This document shows positions 25,149 through 35,218 of a DNA stretch of 64,000 bases, in pieces (positions within the stretch are counted from its first letter, which is position 1; every line of letters starts with the position of its first letter). Origin of the DNA: Tabrizicola_A sp965284335 (GTDB lineage Bacteria; Pseudomonadota; Alphaproteobacteria; Rhodobacterales; Rhodobacteraceae); assembly GCF_965284335.1 (NCBI RefSeq), contig NZ_OZ260076.1; one strand, written 5' to 3'. The position numbers and the translations under genes are program-made. The notes beneath the pieces are model-generated. The model made no database searches. It had not been told where the DNA came from and was given only the letters and a program-made list of their open reading frames with translations.

Positions 25149-25592
25149 TCAGTCCTTCAGCAATTCAGCCAGACGTGCCTGTTCTTCTGCGCTGAGCGCA
25201 GGTTCGGCTTTGGCCCGTCGCCGCGTCATGGCAAAGGCCATGGCCCCGCCAGCCAAAAGCATCGCAGGGCCAGCCAGCCACAAGATCAGCCCCGAACCCG
25301 TGGCGCGCGGGTTGAACAGCACAAATTCGCCATAGCGGGCGACGATGAAATCCACCACTTCCTCGTTGCTGTCGCCAGCCACCAAACGTTCGCGCACCAG
25401 CAGGCGCAGATCGCGGCTGATCTGGGCGTTGCTGTCGTCAATCGCCTCGCCCTGACAGACCGGGCAGCGCAGATCGCGGCTGATCTCGCGCGCCCGCGCT
25501 TCCAGCGCAGGGTCGGGCAAGATTTCATCAGGCTGCACCGCAAGGGCAGGCGCGGCAGCGAGCATCAGGCAAAAGGCAAGGGTCTTGCGCAT
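25149..25592 (-). CDS. ccmH: cytochrome c-type biogenesis protein CcmH
   Basis: Membrane-anchored periplasmic thioredox protein of system I cytochrome c maturation that handles apocytochrome cysteines. The 147-aa product has a signal peptide (LAFCLMLAAAPALAV), the redox motif LRCPVCQGEAIDDSNA, and one C-terminal membrane helix (LILWLAGPAMLLAGGAMAFAM) with a short cytoplasmic tail. The start lies 3 bp after the ccmF stop. It corresponds to Ccl2 of Rhodobacter capsulatus; the TPR part (CcmI) is not fused. Confidence 0.95.
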   Translation of the reverse strand: MRKTLAFCLMLAAAPALAVQPDEILPDPALEARAREISRDLRCPVCQGEAIDDSNAQISRDLRLLVRERLVAGDSNEEVVDFIVARYGEFVLFNPRATGSGLILWLAGPAMLLAGGAMAFAMTRRRAKAEPALSAEEQARLAELLKD

Positions 25593-25595
25593 GAG

Positions 25596-27575
25596 TCACT
25601 CCGCCGGTTGGGGGGCTGCCGATGGGCGCCGCGCGCCTGCGGCCAGCCGATAGCGCCGGTCGGTCAGGCTAAAGAGCCCGCCCAAAGCCATCAGCCCAGA
25701 TCCGATCCAAAGCCAATTGGCAAAGGGCTTGACATAGGCGCGCACCGCATAGCCGCCGCCATCTTGCGGATCACCAATCACCAGATAGATGTCACGGGTC
25801 AGGCCATAATCAATGGCCGCCTCGGTCGTCGGCATCGCCTGAACGGGGTAGACGCGCTTTTCGGGGAAGAGCCTCGCCACTTCGGTGCCGTTCCGCATCA
25901 CCACCATTTCCGCCATGGTGGACAGGTAATTCGGCCCCTGCACCTCGCGCACGTCTTTCAACGTCACCTGATAGGCGCCAACAGGGAAGGTCTCGCCCAT
26001 GCGCACCACACGAATGTCTTCCGTCGCCCAAGCATGCATGGCGGCCACGGCAAAGATGGTGATGCCAAGGCCCGAATGCGCGGTGGCTTTGCCCCAATCG
26101 GCCCGGCTAAGGCGCGTCAAACGACCAAGACGTGCGCCCAGACCGCCGCGCCCCGTGCGCGACCACAGATCCACGCCGGCGCCAAAGATCACCCAAGCCC
26201 CCAAGGCCGCCCCAATCGGCCCCAAGGCCGAGCGCCCGGTCTGCATCGCATAGATCAACAGCCCCAAGGCCACCGCCAGCGCCAAAGCCCCGCGCAAGGG
26301 GCGCAAGCTGCGCCCGATCTCGGCCCGCTTCCACGGCATCATCGCGCCCACTGGCAAGATGATGGCCAAGACCACCATAAAGGGCGTGAAGGCGGCGTTG
26401 AAAAACGGCTCACCCACCGACAGTTTGCGATCCCACAGCATTTCGGCCACCAAAGGCCAGATCGTGCCGATGAACACCACAAAACAAGACACCGCCAACA
26501 GCACGTTATTGGCCAAAAGCGCGGATTCGCGGCTGACACTGGAAAAAAGCCCCTTGGCCTCTAGCACGCTGGCGCGGAAGGCAAAGAGCGCCAGCGATCC
26601 GCCCATGAACAGACCCAGGATCATCAGGATAAAGACGCCCCGCTCGGGATCATTGGCAAAGGAATGCACCGAGGTGATGACGCCCGAGCGCACGATAAAG
26701 GTGCCGATCAGCGAAAAGCCAAAGGCCATGATGGCCAGAAGAATGGTCCAGGCTTTCAGGCTTTCGCGTTTTTCCACCACAATGGCACTGTGCAACAAGG
26801 CGGCGGCAATAAGCCAAGGCATGAAGCTGGCGTTTTCCACCGGGTCCCAGAACCAAAAGCCGCCCCAGCCAAGTTCGTAATAGGCCCACCAAGACCCCAG
26901 CGCGATGCCGATGGTCAAAAACACCCAAGCCGCCAACGTCCAAGGCCGCACCCAGCGCGCCCAAGCGGCGTCCACCCGCCCCTCGATCAGTGCGGCGACG
27001 GCAAAGGAAAAGGCCATCGAAAGCCCGACATAGCCCAGATACAAAAACGGCGGATGAAAGGCCAAGCCGGGGTCTTGCAACAAGGGGTTCAGATCGTCGC
27101 CGTTCAAGGGCGGATTGGCCAAACGCAGAAACGGGTTCGAGGTGAACAGCATAAAGGCCAAAAAGGCCACGCCGACCATGCCTTGCACGGCCAAAACCCG
27201 CGCCTTCAAGGTGGCGGGCAGGTTGTCACCAAACCACACAGCACAAGCCCCGAAAAGCGCCAAGGTCAGCGACCACAACAGCAAACTGCCCTCATGGTTG
27301 CCCCAAACCCCCGACACTTTATAAAGCATCGGCTTGTCGGTATGCGAATTCAAGGTCACCAGCCGCAGCGAAAAATCTGATACCACAAAGGCATAGGTCA
27401 GTGCGGCAAAGGCGGCGCCCACAAGGATCAGCTGCGCAATCGCCGCTGGATCGGCCAAGGCCATCAAGCGGCTGTCGCGCCGTGCCGCGCCATAAAGCGG
27501 CAAGGTCGATTGCACAATCGCGACCGCAAAGGCAAGGATCAGCGCAAAATGGCCCAGTTCGACAATCATCGGCAA
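25596..27575 (-). CDS. ccmF: heme lyase CcmF
   Basis: Large inner-membrane subunit of the haem ligation complex. The 659-aa product has many membrane helices and the haem-handling WWD domain (GSWWAYYELGWGGFWFWDP), followed by VENASFMPWLIAAALLHS. Conserved periplasmic His residues are present (NSHTDKPMLYKVSGVWGNHEGS). It forms an operon with ccmH. ccmE, often immediately upstream, is not here; a strong terminator separates it from ilvN. Confidence 0.96.
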   Translation of the reverse strand: MPMIVELGHFALILAFAVAIVQSTLPLYGAARRDSRLMALADPAAIAQLILVGAAFAALTYAFVVSDFSLRLVTLNSHTDKPMLYKVSGVWGNHEGSLLLWSLTLALFGACAVWFGDNLPATLKARVLAVQGMVGVAFLAFMLFTSNPFLRLANPPLNGDDLNPLLQDPGLAFHPPFLYLGYVGLSMAFSFAVAALIEGRVDAAWARWVRPWTLAAWVFLTIGIALGSWWAYYELGWGGFWFWDPVENASFMPWLIAAALLHSAIVVEKRESLKAWTILLAIMAFGFSLIGTFIVRSGVITSVHSFANDPERGVFILMILGLFMGGSLALFAFRASVLEAKGLFSSVSRESALLANNVLLAVSCFVVFIGTIWPLVAEMLWDRKLSVGEPFFNAAFTPFMVVLAIILPVGAMMPWKRAEIGRSLRPLRGALALAVALGLLIYAMQTGRSALGPIGAALGAWVIFGAGVDLWSRTGRGGLGARLGRLTRLSRADWGKATAHSGLGITIFAVAAMHAWATEDIRVVRMGETFPVGAYQVTLKDVREVQGPNYLSTMAEMVVMRNGTEVARLFPEKRVYPVQAMPTTEAAIDYGLTRDIYLVIGDPQDGGGYAVRAYVKPFANWLWIGSGLMALGGLFSLTDRRYRLAAGARRPSAAPQPAE

Positions 27576-27603
27576 CCTCCTGTGTCCGCGCCAAGATAAT
27601 GCG

Positions 27604-27638
27604 AAAAGGGCGCGGCGGGAATGCCCACCGCGCCCTTT
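27604..27638 (-). terminator. hairpin terminator between ilvN and ccmF
   Basis: AAAGGGCGCGG (27605-27615) pairs perfectly with CCGCGCCCTTT (27628-27638), giving an 11-bp stem. On the minus strand the stem ends in TTT plus another T. It lies 28 bp after the ilvN stop. Confidence 0.75.
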
Positions 27639-27665
27639 GCACGAAATGTCACAGGCTGTTGTCCG

Positions 27666-28226
27666 TCAAACGCCGCGCGACAGGGCCGCAACCCCGGTGC
27701 GTGCCAACTCGCGCAGGCCCAAGGGGCGCATCAGATCGGCAAAGCTGTCGATCTTTTCGGGCGTGCCGGTCATCTCGAAGATGAAGCTTTCCAGCGTGCT
27801 GTCCACCACATGGGCGCGGAAAATCTCGGCCAGACGCAGCGCCTCGATGCGGTGCTCGCCCTTGCCAGCGACCTTGAACAGCGCCAGCTCGCGCTGCACG
27901 CAAGGCCCCTCGGCGGTCAGGTCATGCACGGCATAGACCGAGACCAGACGGCTCAGCTGCTTTTCCACCTGATCAATCACATGCGGCGTACCGCTGGTGA
28001 CGATGGTGATGCGCGAGCGGTGCCCGGTATGGTCCACCTCGGCCACGGTCAGGCTGTCGATGTTATAGCCGCGCGCCGAAAAGAGACCAATCACGCGGGC
28101 CAAAACCCCCGGCTCATTTTCGACGATCACGGCCAGCGTATGGCTCACCACACCCTGCGCATGGGAATCGCGCAGGTCATAGGCGGAATGGCTGCTCGAG
28201 CCCTTCTTGATGTTCAGTGCGGACAT
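27666..28226 (-). CDS. ilvN: acetolactate synthase regulatory (small) subunit
   Basis: Regulatory subunit giving valine feedback control to acetohydroxyacid synthase. The 186-aa product has an ACT domain (HTLAVIVENEPGVLARVIGLFSARGYNIDSLTVAEVD) and a second C-terminal ACT-like half (RELALFKVAGKGEHRIEALRLAEIFRAHVVDST). It follows ilvB by 67 bp, which hold a copy of the GGGATATTT...AGATGAAAGA element; the GAGGA in that element probably serves as the ribosome binding site. Also called ilvH. Confidence 0.96.
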   Translation of the reverse strand: MSALNIKKGSSSHSAYDLRDSHAQGVVSHTLAVIVENEPGVLARVIGLFSARGYNIDSLTVAEVDHTGHRSRITIVTSGTPHVIDQVEKQLSRLVSVYAVHDLTAEGPCVQRELALFKVAGKGEHRIEALRLAEIFRAHVVDSTLESFIFEMTGTPEKIDSFADLMRPLGLRELARTGVAALSRGV

Positions 28227-28285
28227 CTTTGGTCCTCTTTCATCTGTTCATAAATATCCCGGGGGTGCGGGGGCTGGCCCCCGCT
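28227..28285 (-). repeat. GGGATATTT...AGATGAAAGA element upstream of ilvN
   Basis: On the minus strand a hairpin GCGGGGGCCAGCCCCCGC is followed by ACCCCCGGGATATTTATG and AACAGATGAAAGAGGA up to the ilvN start. Layout and several words match the block before trmFO (18472-18513). It appears to be an intergenic repeat that also supplies the Shine-Dalgarno region. Confidence 0.6.
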
Positions 28286-28293
28286 GCAACGGC

Positions 28294-30048
<1,755 letters not shown>

Positions 30049-30094
30049 CGGTCTTTCCTCATTCTGGCCGCGCGTTTTGCGGCCCTATCTCAAC

Positions 30095-30124
30095 AAAAAG
30101 CCCCCGGCGGTCAGATCCGGGGGC
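30095..30124 (-). terminator. attenuator terminator of the ilvB leader
   Basis: On the minus strand GCCCCCGG (30124-30117) pairs with CCGGGGGC (30107-30100) and is followed by TTTTT. It lies between the leader-peptide stop and the ilvB start. The 5' arm overlaps by 2 nt a segment (30123-30131) that can pair instead with the end of the leader-peptide coding region. Confidence 0.85.
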
Positions 30125-30149
30125 GCATGGGAGCCAAGATGGGCTGTCG

Positions 30150-30197
30150 TTACCGACCCATGCGCTTGGTTCCTACATCTACGATTAGCAGGCGCAT
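30150..30197 (-). CDS. ilvB operon leader peptide (attenuation), 15 aa
   Basis: AAAGGAGTGCGCA-ATG opens a 15-codon frame, MRLLIVDVGTKRMGR, ending in TAA. It contains Leu-Leu-Ile-Val-x-Val, the three branched-chain amino acids made by the operon. RNA from its last codons (GCGCATGGG, 30165-30157) can pair with CCCATGCGC (30131-30123), which touches the terminator stem. It can alternatively pair with the adjacent CCCAT...CTTGG segment (CCAAG/CTTGG and ATGGG/CCCAT, with a GTAA loop). A ribosome stalled on the Leu/Ile/Val codons would leave this segment free and disfavour the terminator. The mechanism is inferred from this layout and from known ilv/leu leaders. Confidence 0.85.
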   Translation of the reverse strand: MRLLIVDVGTKRMGR

Positions 30198-30223
30198 TGC
30201 GCACTCCTTTGTCATCGAGCCGG

Positions 30224-30252
30224 AACTTAGGCGCAGGGGCAGGGGGCGTCAA
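30224..30252 (-). promoter_or_regulatory. promoter of the ilvB leader
   Basis: On the minus strand TTGACG (30252-30247), a 17-bp spacer and TAAGTT (30229-30224) form a good sigma-70-type promoter, 27 bp upstream of the leader-peptide ATG. Confidence 0.6.
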
Positions 30253-30279
30253 CCGCAAATCGACACCTAAAATGTCGCA

Positions 30280-30321
30280 GGGCGGGCAAATCTTGTAGTT
30301 TTATTACAAGATTGCCCGCCC
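30280..30321. terminator. long stem-loop between the antiporter gene and the ilvB promoter
   Basis: GGGCGGGCAA plus TCTTGTA (30280-30297) pairs with TACAAGA plus TTGCCCGCCC (30305-30321), with one bulged A and a short AT loop. This stable 17-bp hairpin sits downstream of the antiporter stop (minus strand) and upstream of the ilvB promoter. No clear T-run follows, so it may be a terminator or an insulating structure. Confidence 0.55.
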
Positions 30322-30374
30322 CGTCGAAAGAAACGCAAATCAACTGGCGCAAGATTGCAGATTCGTCGGGCCTT

Positions 30375-31283
30375 TCAGCCCATCAGCACAAGATAGCCGC
30401 CATAGGCTGCCAGCAAAAGCGCCCCCGCCACGCGTGGCAAGCCGCCCAAGACCACCGCCAGCACGGTCAATCCCACCGCAGTGCCCGCAACCCAAGGCAT
30501 ATCAACCGCAGCAAAGCGTGGCTCGGATGGAATGGGGGTGATGAGCGAGGTGATGCCAAGGATCGAGAAGATGTTGAAGATGTTCGATCCCACCACATTG
30601 CCCACCGCAATGTCGGTTTGGCGGCGGAAGGCGGCGATCACGCTGGTGGCCAATTCGGGCAAAGAGGTGCCGATTGCGACAATGGTCAAACCGATCACCG
30701 CTTCGGAGATGCCGTAGGTGCGGGCAATTGTGCTGGCGCTGTCCACCAGCAGATGCGCGCCAATCGCCAAAAACACCAAGCCGCCCAGCGTCATCAGGCT
30801 GGCTTTGGCAAGGCTGGTTTCCAGCGGGTCATCCTCTTGTTCGATGGCGCCCGAGCGGAAGGCCATGAACAAAAACACCCCAAGTGCGGCGAGCAAGAAC
30901 GACCCTTCCAGCCGCGTCACCATGCCATCAAGCAGCATGACCCAGATCGCCCCGGTGGCCAAGAGCATAAAGGCCAGATCCCGCGCCAAGCGGCGGGCTG
31001 GGATGATCAGGGGGGCAATCACGGCAGAGGCCCCAAGGATCAGCAGGATATTCGCAACGTTAGAGCCCAGCACATTGCCAATCGCAATCGCAGGCTGCCC
31101 GGCAAGGGCGGCATTGACTGACACCAAAAGCTCGGGCGCCGAGGTGCCAAAGCCGACGATGGTCAGACCGATGACCAAAGGCGAAATGCCAAAGCGCCGG
31201 GCAATCGACGAGGCGCCACGCACCAGATATTCGCCGCCAAAGAAGAGCCCCAAAAGGCCCAGAACGAAAAGGAGATATGTCAA
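30375..31283 (-). CDS. calcium/sodium antiporter (CaCA family, YrbG-like)
   Basis: Inner-membrane cation/Ca2+ exchanger with two homologous alpha-repeats: GLTIVGFGTSAPELLVSVNAAL with IAIGNVLGSNVANILLILG in the first half, and GLTIVAIGTSLPELATSVIAAF with IAVGNVVGSNIFNIFSILG in the second. About ten membrane helices. I prefer the TTG start at 31283 (LTYLLFVLGLLGLFF, with CAGGG upstream), giving 302 aa. The frame is open to ATG 31340, but the extra 19 residues are polar and unlike the family. No functional partner is adjacent. Confidence 0.88.
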   Translation of the reverse strand: MTYLLFVLGLLGLFFGGEYLVRGASSIARRFGISPLVIGLTIVGFGTSAPELLVSVNAALAGQPAIAIGNVLGSNVANILLILGASAVIAPLIIPARRLARDLAFMLLATGAIWVMLLDGMVTRLEGSFLLAALGVFLFMAFRSGAIEQEDDPLETSLAKASLMTLGGLVFLAIGAHLLVDSASTIARTYGISEAVIGLTIVAIGTSLPELATSVIAAFRRQTDIAVGNVVGSNIFNIFSILGITSLITPIPSEPRFAAVDMPWVAGTAVGLTVLAVVLGGLPRVAGALLLAAYGGYLVLMG

Positions 31284-31471
31284 AGTAAAACCCTGCCTGT
31301 TTGTGGCGTTGGTATCAGCAGCCAAGCCCGATGCGCGCAAGGCTGGAGCCTAGATAGGCAGGGCGGGCGGGAAAAGAAGGGGGCCAAAGCAAACTCTCTT
31401 GCCAATTGCGTCTTTGCAGGCACGCAACATGGCCCCGTCTGCCTTTGGAATAGGCACTCCTTTGATTGAGT

Positions 31472-31490
31472 GGTAAAGATTGTTTACCAA
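31472..31490. promoter_or_regulatory. operator TGGTAAA-N5-TTTACCA upstream of takP
   Basis: Perfect 7-bp inverted repeat TGGTAAA/TTTACCA with a 5-bp centre, 117 bp before the takP ATG, in the 323-bp intergenic region shared with the antiporter gene. A very similar element lies at the start of the takQM transcript (35219-35237). The type resembles GntR/FadR-family operators. The rest of this interval is AT-richer promoter-like sequence without a credible gene. Confidence 0.55.
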
Positions 31491-31606
31491 ATATCGCTCA
31501 TCATGAAAGATTTTTGTTCTCAAACGCAAAACCCGTGGTTAGGCTTTGTCACCGTATAGCAGTGCCCGAGGAGGAGCCGAGGGCCAACAGTGGAGGAAGA
31601 ATACCT

Positions 31607-32713
31607 ATGGATCGTCGTTCCTTTCTGACCAAAGCCACCGTGGGCGGCGTGGCCGCAGCCGGGGCTGCAACACTGGCCGCCCCCGCCATTGCCCAAGAGA
31701 ACCCGAAAATCACTTGGCGCGTGGCCTCGTCCTTCCCCAAGGCCTTTGACACCATCTATGGTGCGGCCGAGACCATGTCGAAATACGTCAGCGAAATGAC
31801 CAGCGGCGGCTTGACCTTGCAGGTCTTCCCGGCGGGCGAACTGGTGCCGGCCTTTGAAACCGCTGATGCGGTGGCGGCGGGCACTGTTGAGGCAACCCAT
31901 ACCGCGCCTTACTATTTCTGGGGCAAGGACCCGACCTTTGCGCTGGGCTGCGCCACACCGTTTGGCATGAATGCCCGTCAGATGAACGCTTGGCTTTACT
32001 ATGGCGGCGGTCAGGATTTGCTGAATGAATTCTATGCAACCCAAGGGTTGATCGGCTTTGCCGCGGGCAATACCGGGGCGCAGATGGGCGGTTGGTATCG
32101 CAAGGAAATCGCCTCGCTGGCCGATATGCAGGGCCTGAAGATGCGGGTTGGTGGCTTTGCCGGCAAGGTTTTGGAAAAGCTTGGCGTCGTGCCGCAGCAG
32201 ATTCCGGGCGGCGAGATTTATCAGGCGCTGGAAAAGGGCACGATCGACGCGGCCGAGTGGGTTGGCCCCTATGACGATGAAAAGGCGGGCTTCTTCAAGG
32301 TTGCTCCGGTCTATCATTACCCCGGCTATTGGGAAGGTGGTCCGACGCTGACCACGATGTTCAACCTGGCCAAGTGGAATGAGTTGCCGGCGAATTATCA
32401 GGCCGTGATCAAGACCGCCTGTGAGGCTGCAAATGCCAATATGCTGGCCTCTTATGACCATAAGAACCCCACCGCGCTGAAATCGCTGGTGGCCAATGGC
32501 GCGCAGCTTAAGCCCTTCCCGCAGGATGTGCTGTCGGCGGCCTTTGATGCGGCCAATGCCACCTATGCTGAAATCTCGGCCACGAATGAAATGTTCAAAA
32601 AGATCTTGGACAGCCAGAACGCGTTCAAGCGCGATGCCTATCTTTGGGCGCAGATTGCCGAATACAACTATGACACCTTCATGATGGTGCAGCAGCAGGC
32701 CGGCAAGCTGTAA
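31607..32713 (+). CDS. takP: TRAP transporter substrate-binding protein, TakP-like (2-oxoacids)
   Basis: Periplasmic binding protein of a TRAP transporter. The 368-aa product has a Tat-type signal (RRSFLTKATVGG, cleavage after AIA at about residue 29) and closely follows Rhodobacter sphaeroides TakP. Shared stretches include WGKDPTFALG, GNTGAQMGGWYRKEI, LKMRVGGFAGKVLEKLGV, EWVGPYDDEKAGFFKVAP and AQIAEYNYDTFMMVQQ. R. sphaeroides TakP binds pyruvate and other 2-oxoacids with Na+, so the same role is inferred. ATG 31607 has the strong ribosome binding site GGAGGAAG. The permease genes are on the opposite strand, convergent. A terminator follows. Confidence 0.93.
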   Translation: MDRRSFLTKATVGGVAAAGAATLAAPAIAQENPKITWRVASSFPKAFDTIYGAAETMSKYVSEMTSGGLTLQVFPAGELVPAFETADAVAAGTVEATHTAPYYFWGKDPTFALGCATPFGMNARQMNAWLYYGGGQDLLNEFYATQGLIGFAAGNTGAQMGGWYRKEIASLADMQGLKMRVGGFAGKVLEKLGVVPQQIPGGEIYQALEKGTIDAAEWVGPYDDEKAGFFKVAPVYHYPGYWEGGPTLTTMFNLAKWNELPANYQAVIKTACEAANANMLASYDHKNPTALKSLVANGAQLKPFPQDVLSAAFDAANATYAEISATNEMFKKILDSQNAFKRDAYLWAQIAEYNYDTFMMVQQQAGKL

Positions 32714-32730
32714 GACTTTTTCGCAAAGGC

Positions 32731-32763
32731 AAAAGGCCCCAAGGGAAACCTTGGGGCCTTTTT
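32731..32763 (+). terminator. rho-independent terminator of takP
   Basis: AAAAGGCCCCAAGG (32731-32744), GAAA loop, CCTTGGGGCCTTTT plus further T. A perfect 14-bp stem 18 bp after the takP stop; the A-run on the other side makes it usable in both directions. Confidence 0.92.
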
Positions 32764-32784
32764 GTTTGCGCGGGCTTTGGTGCA

Positions 32785-32847
32785 ACTCCTCGTGGCCTTC
32801 GGCGCTCGTCGTGGGGCGAACGACGAGCGCCGAAGGCGACGAGGAGT
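32785..32847. repeat. long inverted repeat (28-bp arms) of the CTCCTCGTCG family
   Basis: Arms 32785-32812 (starts ACTCCTCGTGGCCTTCGG) and 32820-32847 are reverse complements with one mismatch, with a 7-nt GGGGCGA centre. It lies between the convergent takP and permease genes. It is the best-formed member of a family with copies at 21647, 37719 and 45970. Confidence 0.85.
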
Positions 32848-32854
32848 GCCCGTC

Positions 32855-32902
32855 AGGGATTGATCACCTTAGGGATTGATCACCCTAGGGATTGATCACT
32901 GG
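32855..32902. repeat. three tandem 16-bp repeats spanning the TRAP permease stop codon
   Basis: AGGGATTGATCACCTT, AGGGATTGATCACCCT and AGGGATTGATCACTGG follow one another without gaps. The third copy covers the last codons of the large permease gene, whose stop lies at the copy boundary (32885-32887). The other two lie just downstream. Confidence 0.9.
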
Positions 32903-34579
32903 CGCCCCGAGTTGCGGCACGCCAAGGCTGGGCGCCCCGAGGCTTGGTGAGCCACCGGGATTAAGCGTGTTCAGCATCGGCACCTTGATTTCAACGGTCG
33001 AGGGGTCAACCACCGGCCCTTTGTAATGCATCACAATCTGCGGGAAGGCGATCACCATCAGGATCATGATCACCTGCAACCCGATAAAGGGGATGGCCCC
33101 TTTATAGATCTCGGATGTTTTGATCTCGGCGATGTTCTTGCCGGTGATGCGGTCAAGATAGGGCACCTTGGCCGCGACCGAGCGCAGATAGAAGAGCGCA
33201 AAGCCGAAAGGCGGCGTCAGGAACGAGGTTTGCAGGTTCATCCCGATGATGACGCCCAGCCAGATCAGATCGATCCCCATCTTATCGGCCACAGGGGCAA
33301 TCAAGGGGATCAGGATGAAGGCGATCTCGAAGAAGTCGATGAAGAAGCCCAGGATGAAGATCACAAGGTTCACGACAAACAAGAAGCCGTATTGCCCGCC
33401 TGGCACCGAGGTCAGCAGATGTTCAACCCAGATATGGCCGTTGACGCCGTAGAAGGTAAGCGAAAACACCCGCGCGCCAATCAGAACGAACATCACGAAA
33501 GACGACAGCCGCAGGGTCGAGACCAAGGCCTGATTGAGCAGCGGCATCGTAAAGCGCCGCTTGGCCGCAGCCATGGCCATCGCGCCAACCGCCCCCATCG
33601 CCCCGCCCTCGGTGGGGGTGGCAAGGCCGATAAAGATGGTTCCCAGCACCAAAAACACCAAAGCCAAAGGCGGGATCAGCACCATGATGACCTGACTGGC
33701 CAGCCGTGACAGAAGGTTCAGGCCCAAAAACCGATCGGCCAGCGCAAAGCTGTAAATCGCGGCAATCCCCAAGGTGGCGCCCAGCACATCTGCATTGGGG
33801 CCCCAAGCCTCGTAGAAATAGTAATGCGACAGATAGCCAATGCCCGTTGCCACCGCGAGTGCGACCAAAAGCGAGGTCACCCCCCCGCCGAGCGTGCGCG
33901 CCTCAAGCGGCAGGGCAGGCACCAGCTGCGGGCGGAAAATGGCGATCATCGCCACATAGCCCATGTAAATCCCGGCCAAAATCAACGCCGGATAGAGCGC
34001 GCCGCGATACATATCGCCCACCGACCGGCCAAGCTGGTCGGCCAAGACAATCAGCACCAAAGACGGGGGGATGATCTGCGCCAAGGTTCCGGATGCGGTA
34101 ATCACCCCGGTCGCGATCCGCCGATCATAGCCATAGCGCAGCATGATGGGCAGCGAGATCAGGCCCATCGCAATCACGCTGGCCGCAACCACGCCCGTTG
34201 TCGCGGCCAAAAGCGCGCCCACCAAAATGACCGCAAAGGCCAGACCGCCGCGAATGGGGCCAAAAAGCTGGCCAATGGTGTCCAAAAGATCCTCGGCCAT
34301 CCCCGAGCGTTCCAGCACAATCCCCATAAAGGTGAAGAAGGGAATGGCCAGAAGCGTCTCATTCGAGATCACCCCCCACAATCGCTGGGGCATGGTAAAG
34401 AGAAGTGGCCAATCCAGCGTGATCGAGTTTTCCGAATAGGGGGCCAGCCACACGCCGATGGCGAAAAAGATCAACCCGTTGGCGGCCAGCGAAAAGGCCA
34501 CCGGATAGCCCAAGAGCAAAAAGATCACCAAGCTGGTGAACATGATCGGGGCCATGTTGAGTGCGATAAGCTCGATCAT
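32885..34579 (-). CDS. TRAP transporter large permease subunit (DctM/TakM type)
   Basis: The 564-aa integral membrane protein with about 12 or more helices is the Na+-coupled transport subunit. Typical motifs are FFTFMGIVLERSGMAEDLLDT, GATTGVVAASVIAMGLISLPIMLRYGYD, ASGTLAQIIPPSLVLIVLADQLG and GLATPTEGGAMGAVGAMA. It is longer than a minimal DctM (about 430 aa) because of an extra central segment and a C-terminal low-complexity tail with repeated SLGAP/SLGVP/QLGAP units. Its start overlaps the small-permease stop (ATGA). It probably works with TakP on the other strand. Confidence 0.93.
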   Translation of the reverse strand: MIELIALNMAPIMFTSLVIFLLLGYPVAFSLAANGLIFFAIGVWLAPYSENSITLDWPLLFTMPQRLWGVISNETLLAIPFFTFMGIVLERSGMAEDLLDTIGQLFGPIRGGLAFAVILVGALLAATTGVVAASVIAMGLISLPIMLRYGYDRRIATGVITASGTLAQIIPPSLVLIVLADQLGRSVGDMYRGALYPALILAGIYMGYVAMIAIFRPQLVPALPLEARTLGGGVTSLLVALAVATGIGYLSHYYFYEAWGPNADVLGATLGIAAIYSFALADRFLGLNLLSRLASQVIMVLIPPLALVFLVLGTIFIGLATPTEGGAMGAVGAMAMAAAKRRFTMPLLNQALVSTLRLSSFVMFVLIGARVFSLTFYGVNGHIWVEHLLTSVPGGQYGFLFVVNLVIFILGFFIDFFEIAFILIPLIAPVADKMGIDLIWLGVIIGMNLQTSFLTPPFGFALFYLRSVAAKVPYLDRITGKNIAEIKTSEIYKGAIPFIGLQVIMILMVIAFPQIVMHYKGPVVDPSTVEIKVPMLNTLNPGGSPSLGAPSLGVPQLGAPVINP

Positions 34580-35163
34580 TTCTGCACCCCATCCGCATGG
34601 GCTTGTGTCATCTCCTGCAGCACATGGTCTGCTGGGTTATGGGCGGGGAAGGGATCAGGGATGATCCCGCGCATGATGGCGATTTTCTTGATGATTTCTG
34701 AAATCGCCTGCGCGGTCAGCAGCGAAAAGCCCGCAAACAGGATCAAACGCGCGGGCCAGATGATCAGCCCCCCCGCATTGGTTGACACCTGACCCGACAC
34801 ATAGGCCGAGATCCAATAGTCCCAAAGCGTGTAGGCGCTGAAGACCACAAAGGGCAACAAAAACACCACATGGCCAAAGAGGTCGATCCGGTGCTGGGTC
34901 TGGCGGGATCGGCTGCCGTAAAAAATGTCGATCCGGATATGCTCGTTCTCTTTCAGCGTATAGGCCGCGCCCAGCATGAAAGCCGCGCCATAAAGATACC
35001 ATTGCGCCTCAAGCCAAGCGTTGGACGACAGCGAGAACAGTTTGCGCGACACGGCGTTCGCGGCGCTGATGATGATGGCTGCAAAGATGAGCCAGATCAC
35101 CGATTTGCCAATGACGGTCGTGATGACGTCAATGACACGCGATAGCCCGAGGGCTGCTTGCAT
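34576..35163 (-). CDS. TRAP transporter small permease subunit (DctQ/TakQ type)
   Basis: Four-helix membrane protein of 195 aa that pairs with the large permease. It shows the DctQ pattern SNAWLEAQWYLYGAAFMLGAAYTLKENEHIRIDIFYG, then helices VVFLLPFVVFSAYTLWDYW and LILFAGFSLLTAQAISEI. ATG 35163 (MQAALGLSRVIDVIT) has GGGAGGA upstream; the frame itself runs back to 35238. The promoter and an operator-like element lie at 35219-35265. Overlap with the large permease gene indicates coupling. Confidence 0.92.
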   Translation of the reverse strand: MQAALGLSRVIDVITTVIGKSVIWLIFAAIIISAANAVSRKLFSLSSNAWLEAQWYLYGAAFMLGAAYTLKENEHIRIDIFYGSRSRQTQHRIDLFGHVVFLLPFVVFSAYTLWDYWISAYVSGQVSTNAGGLIIWPARLILFAGFSLLTAQAISEIIKKIAIMRGIIPDPFPAHNPADHVLQEMTQAHADGVQK

Positions 35164-35218
35164 GCGGTCGTCCTCCCTGTGCTGCGTCCCTTTGTGGGAT
35201 CTGAGGTCGCTTTCAAAC

